A DNA stretch of 64,000 bases from Salinispora tropica CNB-440 (GCF_000016425.1 NC_009380.1:1244144-1308143); one strand, 5' to 3'. Shown: positions 20,471-30,118, counted from the stretch's first letter. The notes: generated by a model from the letters alone, not told the origin. Numbers and translations: made by a program.

Positions 20471-20987
20471 CCTCGTCCTCCACTGCACGTTCGCCCATCA
20501 ACCAGCCGTCCACCGAGAACGGGGTGCGGGGCCAGATCAACAGGAACCCGGCCAGCGCCAGGAATCCCAGGTCCCGGAGGATCTCCGGGAGGTAGCTCGG
20601 GGTCTGCCCCTCGGCCAGCTCGCCGCCGATGCCGAAACAGCCGCAGTCGATGGTCAGCCCGCGCGTCCAGGCCGAGACGATGCCGGCGATGAAGACCAGC
20701 AGCAGCGCCACGGACACCCCGGCGGTCAGCCGGGTCGCCAACCCGAGCAGCACGAGTACGCCGAGGGTCAGCTCGACAAAGGGCAACGCGGCGCCGATCA
20801 CGGCCGCCACGTCGTACGGGAAGACCTGGTACGCGTTCACGGCCCGGCCGGAGGCGGCGAGGTCCCCAACCTTGGACGCCCCGGCGAGGAGCCAGACCGC
20901 GGCCAGGCCGAGTCGGGCGGCGAGGCCGATCCACGGGCGGACGATCGGCCAGCGGGCAAAGCGGCTGCTCGATGTGGTCACGCTCAT
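20463..20987 (-). CDS. MauE/DoxX-family redox membrane protein
   Basis: 174 residues with four predicted membrane helices (for example WIGLAARLGLAAVWLLAGASKV and VELTLGVLVLLGLATRL). The motif IDCGCFG, with a vicinal Cys-x-Cys, is typical of the MauE/DoxX-like redox group, which exchanges electrons with periplasmic or extracytoplasmic thioredoxin-like partners. Its end overlaps the start of the DsbA-like gene, supporting a joint role in disulfide formation. The acidic C-terminus (AVEDEDE) is encoded in the overlap. Confidence 0.85.
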   Translation of the reverse strand: MSVTTSSSRFARWPIVRPWIGLAARLGLAAVWLLAGASKVGDLAASGRAVNAYQVFPYDVAAVIGAALPFVELTLGVLVLLGLATRLTAGVSVALLLVFIAGIVSAWTRGLTIDCGCFGIGGELAEGQTPSYLPEILRDLGFLALAGFLLIWPRTPFSVDGWLMGERAVEDEDE

Positions 20988-21274
20988 GTGGTCGCTCCTC
21001 GCCCCCGGCAGGTTCCCGCGCTCAGCCGATCCACGCCACGCCGACGGCGGGGACCAGCGGATTCGATGTCGCGCGGGGCCGGGATCATGACAGTCCAGGC
21101 TACGCGGAGCGAGATGTGGTGGTAGGGACCTTTGCCCCTAGATGGGCTTTGCCACGTCGGGAACTTTCCCGGGGCGAGGTCCGACTACCCACTTATGAGC
21201 TGGGAGGAGCGGCCCGGTCGTGGGTCTCCCGCCGACCCAAGTCCGGTTGGGCATCAGGGGCGTTCTGGGCGAGC

Positions 21275-22939
21275 ATGACCGGCATGAGTGTCGTCCTCCG
21301 CCGCTGGACCGCCCGGCTCACCGCCGTTGGCGGGCTCCTGATCGCCCTCGTTGCCCTGCTGGTCGCCCCGGCCGGCCCGGCCAGTGCCCACGCGGTGCTC
21401 GTGAGTAGCAGCCCGGCCTCGTCGGCGGTGGTGCCGGACGCCCCCACCGAGGTGGTCCTCACCTTCAGTGAGTCGGTCCGCAAGGTGCCCGGTAAGACCC
21501 GGGTCATCGCGCCGGACGGATCGCGGGCCGACCGGGGTGAGCCCAGCTTCGAGGGTGCCGTCGTCGTGATCCCGGTCGATCCGAACTCCGGTCGCGGCAC
21601 CTACCTGGTCAGCTTTCGGGTGATCTCGGCCGACAGCCATCCGGTCTCCGGTGCGTTCACCTACTCCGTCGGTGCCCCGTCCACACCCCCGGTCGACACC
21701 GGCAGCGACAGCCGCGCCGACCCGGTGGTGAGTGTCGGAATCAAGATCGGCAAGTATCTCGGCTACGCCGGCCTGCTGCTACTGGTCGGCCCGGTGCTGG
21801 TCCTCGCCCTGCTCTGGCCCCGCCGGCTGTCCCGCCGCGGCCCCGCCCGCCTGGCATGGACCGGTCTGGGCCTGCTGGCGTTCGCCACGCTGGCGACGGG
21901 CTGGCTCCAGGTCCCCTACACCAACGGCGGCGGCGTCTTCGACCTCACCGGTGCGGGCGTGAGCACGGTGCTGGGGAGCCCCTTCGGCGCCGCGCACCTG
22001 GTCCGGCTGGGCCTGCTCGCGGCGGCGGCGTTCGTGCTCCGGCCGCTGCTGGCCGGCCCGGTCGGCCGGACCGACCTGGTGATCCTGGGCGTCCTCGGCG
22101 GCGGGGCCCTGCTGACCTGGCCCCTGTCCGGGCATCCGGCGGTCTCCCCGGCCCCGGTGGTCTCGGTCGTGGTCGACGCGGTGCACCTGGGCGGCATGGC
22201 GGTCTGGCTCGGCGGTCTGGTGATGCTCGCCGGCTTCCTGCTGCGCCAGGCCGACGAGGGGGAGCTGAGCGCGATCCTGCCGATCTGGTCCCGCTGGGCG
22301 GCGCTCTCCGTCTCCGTGCTGCTCGTCGCCGGGGTCGTACAGGCGCTGATCGAGGTAGCCTCGTTCGCGGCCCTCGTCGACACCCCGTACGGTCGGCTGC
22401 TGCTTGGCAAGGTCGGGCTCTTCGCTCTGGTGGTCGCGGTGGCCGCGTACTCCCGGGCACTGGTGCGTCGGGGCGCGGCGGCCGAGCGGCCCGCGCCGGT
22501 ACGGCGGGCGATCCTGGTCGAGCTGGCGATCACCGCGGTGCTGCTCGGACTGGCGGCGGCGCTGGTCCAGACCACCCCGGCGCGGACAGCGGTCGCCGAC
22601 ACCGCCCAATCCGGCAGCGACTACTTCTCGACGACCCTGACCAGTTCGTTGTACTCGTTGCAGGTTGAGGTGGACCCGGCCCGACGGGGCAACAACTCGG
22701 TTCACTTCTACGCCTACACGCCGGACAACCGGCCCCAGCCGGTGGCGGAGTGGCGGGCCACCGTCGCGCTGCCGGGGGCGGGAATCGAACCGATCGAGGT
22801 GCCGTTGCTGCCACTGACCGACAACCACGCGACCGGTGAGATCAACCTGCCCGCGTCCGGGGATTGGCAGTTGCGGGTGACCGTCCGCACGTCAGAGATC
22901 GACCAGGCCACGGTGGCGACCACCGTGGCAGTCAGTTAG
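21275..22939 (+). CDS. CopC-CopD fusion, copper resistance/uptake protein
   Basis: 554 residues. A signal peptide (LTAVGGLLIALVALLVAPAG) ending in ASAHAVLV leaves an N-terminal histidine, the copper ligand of CopC; the CopC domain covers about residues 40 to 135, with VLTFSESV and the second His region DSHPVSGAF. A CopD domain with about eight membrane helices follows (residues 155 to 430), with LTWPLSGHPA and the conserved VHLGGMAVWLGGL. The last ~110 residues are an extracytoplasmic beta domain. Start at ATG 21275; ATG 21284 is also possible. The YcnI gene follows 15 bp later, together suggesting copper import or handling. Confidence 0.9.
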   Translation: MTGMSVVLRRWTARLTAVGGLLIALVALLVAPAGPASAHAVLVSSSPASSAVVPDAPTEVVLTFSESVRKVPGKTRVIAPDGSRADRGEPSFEGAVVVIPVDPNSGRGTYLVSFRVISADSHPVSGAFTYSVGAPSTPPVDTGSDSRADPVVSVGIKIGKYLGYAGLLLLVGPVLVLALLWPRRLSRRGPARLAWTGLGLLAFATLATGWLQVPYTNGGGVFDLTGAGVSTVLGSPFGAAHLVRLGLLAAAAFVLRPLLAGPVGRTDLVILGVLGGGALLTWPLSGHPAVSPAPVVSVVVDAVHLGGMAVWLGGLVMLAGFLLRQADEGELSAILPIWSRWAALSVSVLLVAGVVQALIEVASFAALVDTPYGRLLLGKVGLFALVVAVAAYSRALVRRGAAAERPAPVRRAILVELAITAVLLGLAAALVQTTPARTAVADTAQSGSDYFSTTLTSSLYSLQVEVDPARRGNNSVHFYAYTPDNRPQPVAEWRATVALPGAGIEPIEVPLLPLTDNHATGEINLPASGDWQLRVTVRTSEIDQATVATTVAVS

Positions 22940-22954
22940 GAAGGGTTCCATTTC

Positions 22955-23698
22955 ATGATCCGTCTCCGGCGCAGTTCCTCCGCCACCGCCCTCCTCACGC
23001 TCGGCGCGGTCGCCGCCGCCGTGTTCGGCTCCGCCGGGCCCGCCTCGGCGCACATCACGGTTGACCCGACGGAGGCGACTCAGGGCGGGTACGGCCGGTT
23101 CGCCTTCCGGGTGCCGAACGAGAGTGACACCGAGTCCACCACCAAGGTTGAGATCTTCCTGCCGGAGAACGCCCCGCTCGGTTCGGTCTCGACGATGCTG
23201 GTCCCGGGCTGGACGGCGGTGGTGGAGAAGCGCACGCTCGACGAACCGGTGGAGGTGCACGGCAGCCAGATCACCGAGGCGGTAGCGAAGATCACCTGGA
23301 CGGCGCAGCCCGAGGCCGGCATCGGTCCGGGCACGTTCCAGGAGTTCCCGGTCTCGGTGGGGCCGCTGCCCACGGTTGACACGATGGTCTTCAAGTCGTT
23401 GCAGACATACTCGGACGGCACGGTCGTGCGGTGGATCGACGAGCCGACCGCCGACGGCGTGGAGCCAGAGGCACCGGCCCCGGTGCTGGAGCTGGCTGCC
23501 GCCGAGGAGTCCGATTCGGCGGCAGCCCAGGACGGGACGCCGGCCGTGGTGGATGACGAGGCAGCGGACGACGTGGCGGCGCGGGATGGGCTGGCCGTCG
23601 GTCTCGGCGTCGCCGGCCTGGTCGTCGGCCTGGGCGGCCTGGTGCTGGGCGGGCTGGCCTTCACCCGATCCCGGCGCGAGCCCATGCCGAAGCTCTGA
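22955..23698 (+). CDS. YcnI family copper-binding protein (DUF1775)
   Basis: 247 residues. The signal peptide ends ASAHITVDPTEA; in YcnI proteins the mature N-terminal histidine binds copper. The DUF1775 domain runs to about residue 165 with FRVPNESDTESTTKVEIFLP, MLVPGWTA and ITWTA, including the tryptophan that caps the copper site. After an acidic alanine-rich linker there is one membrane helix (GLAVGLGVAGLVVGLGGLVLGG) and a basic tail, so it is anchored outside the cell. AGGAAGGG precedes the ATG. It forms an operon with the CopC-CopD fusion. Confidence 0.92.
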   Translation: MIRLRRSSSATALLTLGAVAAAVFGSAGPASAHITVDPTEATQGGYGRFAFRVPNESDTESTTKVEIFLPENAPLGSVSTMLVPGWTAVVEKRTLDEPVEVHGSQITEAVAKITWTAQPEAGIGPGTFQEFPVSVGPLPTVDTMVFKSLQTYSDGTVVRWIDEPTADGVEPEAPAPVLELAAAEESDSAAAQDGTPAVVDDEAADDVAARDGLAVGLGVAGLVVGLGGLVLGGLAFTRSRREPMPKL

Positions 23699-23864
23699 TC
23701 CGCTCCCGCCGGCATGAACGGCGTCGCCGGCCTTTCGGCCCGGCCCGTCGGATCTCCCGGCGGGCCGGTGCCTTTCCTCGGCGATGGCCGTGGATATCCC
23801 CTGATCGGGCGCTTCGGGTCGGTAAGGTCGGCCGAGTGCTTGGCTACGGAGAGGGGTTAAGTCG

Positions 23865-24461
23865 GTGCGTACCGTGCGGGTCTTCGCGGGGGTGTTGTTG
23901 TTGGTCACCGGGATCCCGGTGCTGCTCGGTGGGGCCGCACTGGGCGCTGACCTGACCCTGGACCTGCGCGCTGAGCTGCGGGAGAGCTGGGTCGCGCCGG
24001 TCACCGCTGGCCTCCTGGTTGGCGGGATGCTGCTGGTGTCGGGGGCTCTGGCGTTGCTGCTACGGCCGGCTCGCCCCCGGGAGGTGGTTTTCGTGGTCGA
24101 GCCGGACCAGGTGCCGCTCCTCGCCAGTCGGCTGGGGCTGACCTCGCTCAGCGGGCTCGGTGCGCCCGCTGCCCGAGCGGGGGGTCAGCCGGTCGTCGCG
24201 CGAGACGGAAGCCGGCTCGTCGCGCCCGCCCGGCAACTCGTGTCGGTCGGCGCTTCAGGTGAGCAAACCCGCTCGATGCCCCGTCCAGCCGGGGAACGCA
24301 AGATCGGCCCGGTGGGGCGCCGCCGAGCCCCGGGGGCCGGCTCGGACTGGCCGCTCAACGAGCCCGCGGAGACCGACCTGCCCTCGCATCCCGGCCGTCC
24401 GCCGGTGCGGCGGCTGCGGCCGTCTCTGCGTGCGACTCGGCGAGACAGCGATTCGATGTAG
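23865..24461 (+). CDS. Uncharacterised two-helix membrane protein
   Basis: 198 residues, family not recognised. Two hydrophobic segments near the N-terminus (VRVFAGVLLLVTGIPVLLGGAALG and APVTAGLLVGGMLLVSGALALLL) are separated by about 18 residues including RAELRESW. The remaining ~120 residues are basic, proline-rich and probably disordered, on the cytoplasmic side if the positive-inside rule holds. GTG start at 23865 with GAGGGG upstream. A strong hairpin terminator follows 20 bp after the stop, and the gene stands alone, so nothing in its surroundings suggests a role. Confidence 0.6.
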   Translation: MRTVRVFAGVLLLVTGIPVLLGGAALGADLTLDLRAELRESWVAPVTAGLLVGGMLLVSGALALLLRPARPREVVFVVEPDQVPLLASRLGLTSLSGLGAPAARAGGQPVVARDGSRLVAPARQLVSVGASGEQTRSMPRPAGERKIGPVGRRRAPGAGSDWPLNEPAETDLPSHPGRPPVRRLRPSLRATRRDSDSM

Positions 24462-24481
24462 CTGGTAGCGGGGGTGCAGGA

Positions 24482-24518
24482 GGACGGCCCTCCGTGCTGC
24501 CGACACGGAGGGCCGTCC
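24482..24518. terminator. Strong bidirectional terminator hairpin
   Basis: Perfect 15-bp stem GGACGGCCCTCCGTG / CACGGAGGGCCGTCC with a 7-base loop, lying between two converging genes. No U-tract, as is common in high-GC actinomycetes. Confidence 0.8.
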
Positions 24519-24571
24519 CGCACCGGGGGATCGGTGCTACCGAAACGTCACTTACCTTCTCTTAAGTCAGA

Positions 24572-25828
24572 TTAGCGCCCTGTGGGCGCCTCGTGAAGAG
24601 TGTCTGATTGAATCGGCTTGCCGCGAATCGGCAGGGCGGCCAGCAGCACCAGCCCCAGCAGTACGTACACGTTGCGATCCACGAACTCGGCGACCGTGTC
24701 GGTGGGCACCGGGGCGGTACCCCACTTCTGGAACGTCACCACCCCGTACACGACGATCACAGTGACGCCGGCGGCGAGCAGCCACAGCCGGCGGCGCCTG
24801 CTGCCCGGACTCGCGGCGAGCGCCGCGTCCACCAGCACCACGACGGCCGGCACGAACCAGTAGATGTGATGGGGCCAGGTGATCGGGCTGATCAGCGAGC
24901 CAACCAGGCCGGTGAGGGTGAGGCCGGTCAGCGCGTCGCCGGCACGGGCCGCCCGGGCCGCCCGCCACAGCCCGTACCCGGCGACCACCACGACCAGGGC
25001 GAGCCACAGGAGTCGATCTGGCTCCTGAGGCACGGTGAGGCGGTGGATCAGACCGAGCAGTGACTGGTTGCCGGTGTAGTCGGTGCGGCCGACCCGGTCG
25101 GTGGCCCACAGTTCGTGCGTCCAGTAGCGCCACGATTCGAGCGGCAGGACAACCGCGGCGAGCAGCGTGGCTCCCGCTGCCGTCGCGCTCGCCACCGCTG
25201 CCGCCCGCCACTTCCGGCAGGCCAGCAGGTAGACGATGAAGATGCCTGGGTACAACTTGAGCGCCGTCGCCAGCCCCACCCCCACCCCGGCCCAACGCCC
25301 GTTATGCGGTACGGCGAACAGCAGGTCCGCCAGGATCAGCACCACCAGCAGCATGTTGATCTGCCCGAAGGTGATGGTCTCCCGGGTGCTCTCCACGGCG
25401 AGTACGAGCAGCACCGCCACGGCGAGGGTGAAGATCCGGGGCAGGTTGTGCCGGGCGATCACCGGGTCGACCAGCCAGCGGGTGGTCACCACCACCGCCA
25501 GCACGGTCAGCACAGTGAAGATCGTCACGGTGGCGCCCAGCCGGAGCAGCGCGAACGGCGACAACAGCAGCGCGCCGAATGGCGGGTAGGTGAAGTACAG
25601 CTCGCCCTGCACCCGGTCCGGCTGGACGTAGTCGTAGAGCGGGTTGCCCATGGCCCACCAGTCCATCGCCGCCATGTAGATCTTCAGGTCGAAGAAGTCG
25701 TGCTTTCCCTTCACGTAGAGCGCGGGCAGCACGGCGGCGATAGCCAAAACGGTGACGATCCGACGCGCCGTCCGCCCGCGGGTGTCGTCTTCGACCACGA
25801 CGGGAGGGGGGACGGGTTCGGCTGGCAC
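24572..25828 (-). CDS. GT87-family polyprenyl-phosphate-dependent mannosyltransferase
   Basis: 418 residues with about ten membrane helices. GT87 (DUF2029) enzymes such as PimE add mannose from polyprenyl-phosphate-mannose to phosphatidylinositol mannosides or lipoglycans outside the membrane. Family marks are the first extracytoplasmic loop FFDLKIYMAAMDWW (the D is the catalytic acid position in this group), LYDYVQP, YFTYPPFGALLLSP and GLATALKLYPGIFIVYLL. The ATG at 25828 faces away from orn. The precise acceptor cannot be told. Confidence 0.85.
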   Translation of the reverse strand: MPAEPVPPPVVVEDDTRGRTARRIVTVLAIAAVLPALYVKGKHDFFDLKIYMAAMDWWAMGNPLYDYVQPDRVQGELYFTYPPFGALLLSPFALLRLGATVTIFTVLTVLAVVVTTRWLVDPVIARHNLPRIFTLAVAVLLVLAVESTRETITFGQINMLLVVLILADLLFAVPHNGRWAGVGVGLATALKLYPGIFIVYLLACRKWRAAAVASATAAGATLLAAVVLPLESWRYWTHELWATDRVGRTDYTGNQSLLGLIHRLTVPQEPDRLLWLALVVVVAGYGLWRAARAARAGDALTGLTLTGLVGSLISPITWPHHIYWFVPAVVVLVDAALAASPGSRRRRLWLLAAGVTVIVVYGVVTFQKWGTAPVPTDTVAEFVDRNVYVLLGLVLLAALPIRGKPIQSDTLHEAPTGR

Positions 25829-25902
25829 GAGAGAACCCTAACGGTCGCAGTGCCGACAGATGCGCGGCGCGCGGGCTGCTGGGCTGCGCGTAGGCTGTGC
25901 CG

Positions 25903-26493
25903 GTGGCAGATCTACTCGTCTGGATCGACTGTGAAATGACCGGCTTGGACCTCGGCGGCGACAAGCTGATCGAAGTCGCCGCGCTTGTTACCGACCCCGA
26001 TCTCAACGTGCTCGGTGAGGGTGTCGATGTGGTGATCCACGCCGACGAGGCGGCGCTGGACAAGATGCCCGAGATCGTGGCGACGATGCATGCGAAGTCG
26101 GGCCTCACCGAGGAGGTCCGCCGTTCCACAATCGGGCTCGCCGAGGCGGAGGAGATGGTCCTCGACTACATCACCAGTCACGTGAAGGATCCGCGTACCG
26201 CTCCGCTCTGCGGCAACTCGATCGCCACCGACCGGGGTTTCATCGCCCGGGACATGCCCCGGCTGGACAACCACCTGCACTACCGGATGATCGACGTTTC
26301 CTCGATCAAGGAGCTCTGCCGGCGCTGGTATCCCCGGGTGTATTTCAGCCAGCCGAGGAAGGGCCTGGCACACCGGGCGTTGGCCGATGTGCGCGAGAGC
26401 ATCCGGGAGCTCGAGTACTACCGACGGACACTCTTCGTGCCGCTGCCGGGGCCGGACGTGGAGAGCGCCAAGGCGGTCGCCGCAAAGCTGTAG
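25903..26493 (+). CDS. orn: Oligoribonuclease
   Basis: 3'-5' exoribonuclease of the DEDDh class that degrades two- to five-nucleotide RNA and pGpG. The 196-residue protein shows all motifs: Exo[10 protein letters not shown], ExoII with [15 protein letters not shown], and Exo[22 protein letters not shown]. Start set at GTG 25903 ([14 protein letters not shown]); GTG 25897 two codons earlier is possible. TAGGCT ends about 9 bases upstream of the start, consistent with a leaderless transcript. Alone in its transcription unit; tRNA-His follows. Confidence 0.95.
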   Translation: MADLLVWIDCEMTGLDLGGDKLIEVAALVTDPDLNVLGEGVDVVIHADEAALDKMPEIVATMHAKSGLTEEVRRSTIGLAEAEEMVLDYITSHVKDPRTAPLCGNSIATDRGFIARDMPRLDNHLHYRMIDVSSIKELCRRWYPRVYFSQPRKGLAHRALADVRESIRELEYYRRTLFVPLPGPDVESAKAVAAKL

Positions 26494-26581
26494 CCGCAGG
26501 GGTGGAACCCGCTGGACGCGATGACCCCGGGTGCGGCTATCATTGATCCGCGCCGCCAGGGGTGAACCCAGCGCGGCGGAT

Positions 26582-26655
26582 GGTGGCTGTAGCTCAGTTG
26601 GCAGAGCACCGGGTTGTGGTCCCGGTTGTCGTGGGTTCAATTCCCATCAGTCACC
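26582..26655 (+). tRNA. tRNA-His(GUG)
   Basis: Includes the extra G-1 pairing with C73 (8-bp acceptor GGTGGCTG/CAGTCACC), D arm AGCTCAGTTGGCAGAGC, anticodon arm CCGGG-TTGTGGT-CCCGG and T arm with GGTTCAATTCC. CCA is encoded at 26656 to 26658. Confidence 0.96.
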
Positions 26656-26681
26656 CCAGTGGTGGATCTGCTCCACCGCAG

Positions 26682-26711
26682 CTCAGGCCCCCTCCACGGA
26701 GGGGGCCTGAG
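26682..26711 (+). terminator. Terminator after tRNA-His
   Basis: 14-bp stem CTCAGGCCCCCTCC / GGAGGGGGCCTGAG with a 2-base loop, followed by TCGTTGT; the end of the tRNA transcript. Confidence 0.8.
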
Positions 26712-27007
26712 TCGTTGTAGGGCAATACAGGGGAACTCGGCCTTGGCCGCCGGCCCTGCGGCCAGGCGGGGCGCCGTCCGGGCCGTCACAGCAGGACTGC
26801 GCAAATGCGGCACTCGGGCAGTTAAGCCCAGTAAAGGTATTCTTGTCTTGTTTGGGGATAAATTTCGGATTCACGTACTGATGTCCCTTATGTCGGTTTA
26901 GCGTGCTGGTGGCTGCTACCGCCTGCCCGGTAGCCGAGGGACACCGCCCGGTCCGCCCCTGGGCTGGTGGCTCCTCGCCGTAACGGGGGAAGGACACCGA
27001 CACCGCG
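26712..27007 (+). other. Intergenic region before the beta-helix gene
   Basis: About 300 bp with lower GC in the middle (TTCTTGTCTTGTTTGGGGATAA around 26842). It probably holds the promoter and leader of the gene at 27008. No reading frame in it looks coding. Confidence 0.4.
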
Positions 27008-28393
27008 ATGAACCAGCAGGACCACATCCACGAGCCCGAACCGGAGCGCCCTGGTGGCGGCCGGGCGAGGTCACGGCGGCGGTGGTGGGCCCTCGGGTTG
27101 GCCGGTGCGACCGGCCTGGCCCTCACCACCGTCGGCGTCGCCGCAACCCCGGCCGCAAAACTCGGCGGCGACCACCTGGCAACACCCAACGACCGGTCCG
27201 CCGGGAGCGAGCACCGCGGCGACGACCGCGGTCAGCGTGATGACGACGACAAGCGTGAGGGGAAGAAGGAGGCCGCACCCAAGGGCACCCCCGTGCCCTG
27301 TGACGCCGACGCGTTGATCGCCGCGATCACCCTGGCCAACGCCCGCGACGGCGCCGTGCTCGACCTCGCCAAGGACTGCACCTACCTGCTCACCGCCGAC
27401 ATCGACGGCAACGGCCTGCCCGCCATCACCGCCCCCATCACCCTCAACGGCGGCAAGAACACCACCATCGAACGCGCCGCCGCCGTCGACGAATTCCGCA
27501 TCCTCGCCGTCGACACCGGTGGCAACCTCACCCTCAACAAGCTGACCATCACCGGCGGCCAGGTCACCGGTGACGGTGCGGGAGTCCTCGTCAACGCTGG
27601 TGGGGCGTTGACCACCAAGGACAGCACCATCACCCGGAACATTGCCGAAAGCGGTGACGGCGGCGGCATCTTCAACGCGGGAACCACCGTCGTCACCAAC
27701 TCCAGCGTCAGCCGGAACACCGTCGACCAGATCGGCGGTGGAATTTACAGCACCGGCCGGTTGGACATCGTCAAGTCGCAGGTCGACAACAATATTGCGG
27801 TGAATACCGGCGGTGTCTTTGCCCAGGGCCTCACCATGAAGGAGGGCAGTATCTCCCGAAACCAGGCGCTCACCGTTGGCGGGCTATTCGTCGTTGGCGG
27901 CGTGGGCACGGTTGTTGGCACTCGAGTCACCGGAAACACCGCCATTGTCGTTGGTGGTATCGCCGCCGCAAACGGTGCACAGTTGCGGCTGCGACACCTT
28001 CACCTCACCGACAACACGGCCGACAGCGCCGGTGGTCTGTTCGTCCGAGGGGGGGTAGCGGTTGCGGAGAGCAGTGCCGTCATAGAAGACAGCCTCATCA
28101 TGAGGAACACCGCCACCTCCGTGAACGGTGGAGGAATCCTCAACGAGGGGCAACTCGTGTTGCGGCGGACAAAAGTTACCGAGAACCAAGCTGATCAGGG
28201 TGGTGGAATCTACAACGAGGCCATCGGCACGACATCCCTCTTCTCCACCAAGATCGTCAAGAACATCGCCGTCACCGACGGCGGGGGCATCTTCAACGAC
28301 GGCGGCACGGTGAACCTGAATACCGCCACCGGCACCATCGTGGTGAAGAACCGACCCAACAACTGCGTCAACGTCTCCGGCTGCTCGGGCTGA
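27008..28393 (+). CDS. Exported right-handed beta-helix repeat protein
   Basis: 461 residues. A long signal region with an RSRRRWWALGLAGATGLALTT stretch (possible Tat-like twin arginine in a positive N-region) is followed by a charged disordered linker and, from about residue 95, a polymorphic-outer-membrane/CSLREA-like start (CDADALIAAITLANARDGAVLDL). Then come parallel beta-helix turns marked by repeated GG-I-x-N units such as GDGGGIFNAG, QIGGGIYSTG, NGGGILNEG, DQGGGIYNEA and TDGGGIFNDGG. Four cysteines, two close to the C-terminus. Probably a cell-surface or secreted carbohydrate-binding or adhesive protein; no enzyme motif seen. Followed by a very long hairpin. Confidence 0.8.
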   Translation: MNQQDHIHEPEPERPGGGRARSRRRWWALGLAGATGLALTTVGVAATPAAKLGGDHLATPNDRSAGSEHRGDDRGQRDDDDKREGKKEAAPKGTPVPCDADALIAAITLANARDGAVLDLAKDCTYLLTADIDGNGLPAITAPITLNGGKNTTIERAAAVDEFRILAVDTGGNLTLNKLTITGGQVTGDGAGVLVNAGGALTTKDSTITRNIAESGDGGGIFNAGTTVVTNSSVSRNTVDQIGGGIYSTGRLDIVKSQVDNNIAVNTGGVFAQGLTMKEGSISRNQALTVGGLFVVGGVGTVVGTRVTGNTAIVVGGIAAANGAQLRLRHLHLTDNTADSAGGLFVRGGVAVAESSAVIEDSLIMRNTATSVNGGGILNEGQLVLRRTKVTENQADQGGGIYNEAIGTTSLFSTKIVKNIAVTDGGGIFNDGGTVNLNTATGTIVVKNRPNNCVNVSGCSG

Positions 28394-28405
28394 CCCCCGT
28401 CACCC

Positions 28406-28463
28406 GGATCGCGCGGGCTCGACCACACCGCCAGTCGGCGGTGCGGGTCGAGCCCCGCGATCC
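28406..28463 (+). terminator. Very long terminator hairpin after the beta-helix gene
   Basis: A 58-nt hairpin built from three near-continuous stems (GGATCGCG/CGCGATCC, GGGCTCGACC/GGTCGAGCCC, CACCGCC/GGCGGTG) with an AGTC loop and single mismatches, 12 bp after the stop. Confidence 0.8.
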
Positions 28464-28581
28464 CGTCTCGGCCCGCCACAATCTGCCGAGCACCCGCGAG
28501 GGCTCCGCCACCCCAGGCTGCCGCTTCGGTGGAGGACCGTCACCCGCGGCTGTCGGCCCGCCGACAGCCGCGCTGTGTCTG

Positions 28582-29859
28582 TCAGCCAGGCGAGCTACCT
28601 GTCGAGTCGGCGGCGGGCCCGGCCAAAGCCGGCTCCTCGGGCAGGGCGCTGCCTTCGACGTACTCCTCCCAGCTCAGGTTCCAGTCGGTCCAGCCGTTGC
28701 CGTTCTGGAGCTTTCGCCCAGTGCCCACCACCCGGATCGGATCCCCGATCCGGGTGTTGTTGAAGAGCCAGGCGCCGTTGGCCATCGACACGTTCACGCA
28801 GCCGTGGGAGACATTCACTGAGCCCTGCTGTCCCTCCGACCAGGGGGCGGCGTGGATGAACTCCCCGCCCCAGGTAAGCCGCTGCGCGTACTCGATGTCT
28901 GTGCGGTAACCCTCGTCCGGCCCCAGTTCGTCAAACGTGTCGAAGACCGTCTCGCGCAGCTTCTCGATCACCACCATGGTGCCGCTCGACGAGGGCGTGG
29001 ACTTCTTGCCGAGGCTTACCGGGATGGTCCGGACCTTCTCGCCGTCCTTCGTGACCACCATCTGCTTCGTCTTGTTCTCCACCGTCATGATCAGCGCCGG
29101 GCCGATCTCGATGTCGACGGTGAGATCGGCCCGTCCGTACCAACCATCACCAAGCGGCAGGCCGCCTGCCTGGACCCGGTACGAGACCGTGCTGTTCGCC
29201 TGCCAGAACTCCTTCGGGCGGTACCGCACCTCGGTCGGGCTGACCCAGTGCCACACCCCCTCCTGCGCGGGTGTCGCCGTCACCGTCATTCGACGCTGCA
29301 CGTCGTCGCGGTAGTCCTCCGGTATCTCCCGGCCAAACTTCACGATGAGCGGCATCCCGACCCCGACCACCTGACCGTCGCCGAGGAAGCTGCTGATCCG
29401 AACCTGTTGATCCGGCTTGGTCATCGTGGTGAAGGTGCTGGTCGCGGTGGCGGGACGGCCGTCATCTCCAGTGGCGGTAACAGTCGCCGTGTAGGTTTCG
29501 CCGTACTCGAGCGCACCGGTGGGCAGCCAACCCGCGCCGTCGGCGGTGAGTGCGCCCTCGACGGCCCCGCCCGCCGAGTCGACCAGCGCGACGGTGGTCT
29601 CCCGGGACTCCTCCGCCGTGAAGATGATGCTCGTTGACGCGGGTACGTCCCGGGCGTCGGTGGCTGGCTCGACGATACTGACCGAGGCCAGTGGGGCCGG
29701 TGTCGCGTCGTCGGCCTTCCCTTCGGGCTGTTCGTCTCCGGAGGCGCAGGCAGCGGTCAGCGTCAACGTGGCGGTGAGTAGCCCGGCCACGAACGCGTGC
29801 CAGCGCCTACCTGGCCGACGTCGACCGTGCCGGGGCGGCAGGTCCTGAACGGCTCGCAT
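28582..29859 (-). CDS. L,D-transpeptidase lipoprotein (LdtMt2-type)
   Basis: 425 residues. Lipoprotein signal with lipobox LTAAC at about residue 38, two Ig-like domains (roughly 55 to 260; first with SIVEPATDARDVPASTSIIF), then a YkuD catalytic domain with HAAPWSEGQQGSVNVSHGCVNV, where the final SHGC holds the catalytic cysteine and histidine. It forms 3-3 cross-links in peptidoglycan or attaches proteins to it. ATG 29859 has GGAAGAGAG upstream. Converges on the beta-helix gene, and lies just before tRNA-Lys; monocistronic. Confidence 0.93.
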   Translation of the reverse strand: MRAVQDLPPRHGRRRPGRRWHAFVAGLLTATLTLTAACASGDEQPEGKADDATPAPLASVSIVEPATDARDVPASTSIIFTAEESRETTVALVDSAGGAVEGALTADGAGWLPTGALEYGETYTATVTATGDDGRPATATSTFTTMTKPDQQVRISSFLGDGQVVGVGMPLIVKFGREIPEDYRDDVQRRMTVTATPAQEGVWHWVSPTEVRYRPKEFWQANSTVSYRVQAGGLPLGDGWYGRADLTVDIEIGPALIMTVENKTKQMVVTKDGEKVRTIPVSLGKKSTPSSSGTMVVIEKLRETVFDTFDELGPDEGYRTDIEYAQRLTWGGEFIHAAPWSEGQQGSVNVSHGCVNVSMANGAWLFNNTRIGDPIRVVGTGRKLQNGNGWTDWNLSWEEYVEGSALPEEPALAGPAADSTGSSPG

Positions 29860-30118
29860 GTGCTCTCTTCCTTACTCTTGTCGTCGAAGAGGTGGACCGG
29901 AACTGGTCGCCGACCGTCCCGAGCCCTGTCTTCAACACAGTCCGCACGCGCCTAGGCGCACATCGTGCCGTAACTCCGCTCCTCCGTGCCCGCCCGTGCA
30001 CCGCCGACTCGATGGTTTTGGTGCTACTTGTCCGAATAACTCGACCAAAAGAGGGGAGTGGGGATCGGATTCGAGGCCGGCTGAACTGGCGTGCTAGGGT
30101 TCTTTCCGTTGCCAACGA

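Noticed and set aside
20972..21274. Upstream extension of the CopC-CopD frame
   Set aside because: Runs antisense into the MauE-like gene and precedes the signal peptide; start set at 21275.
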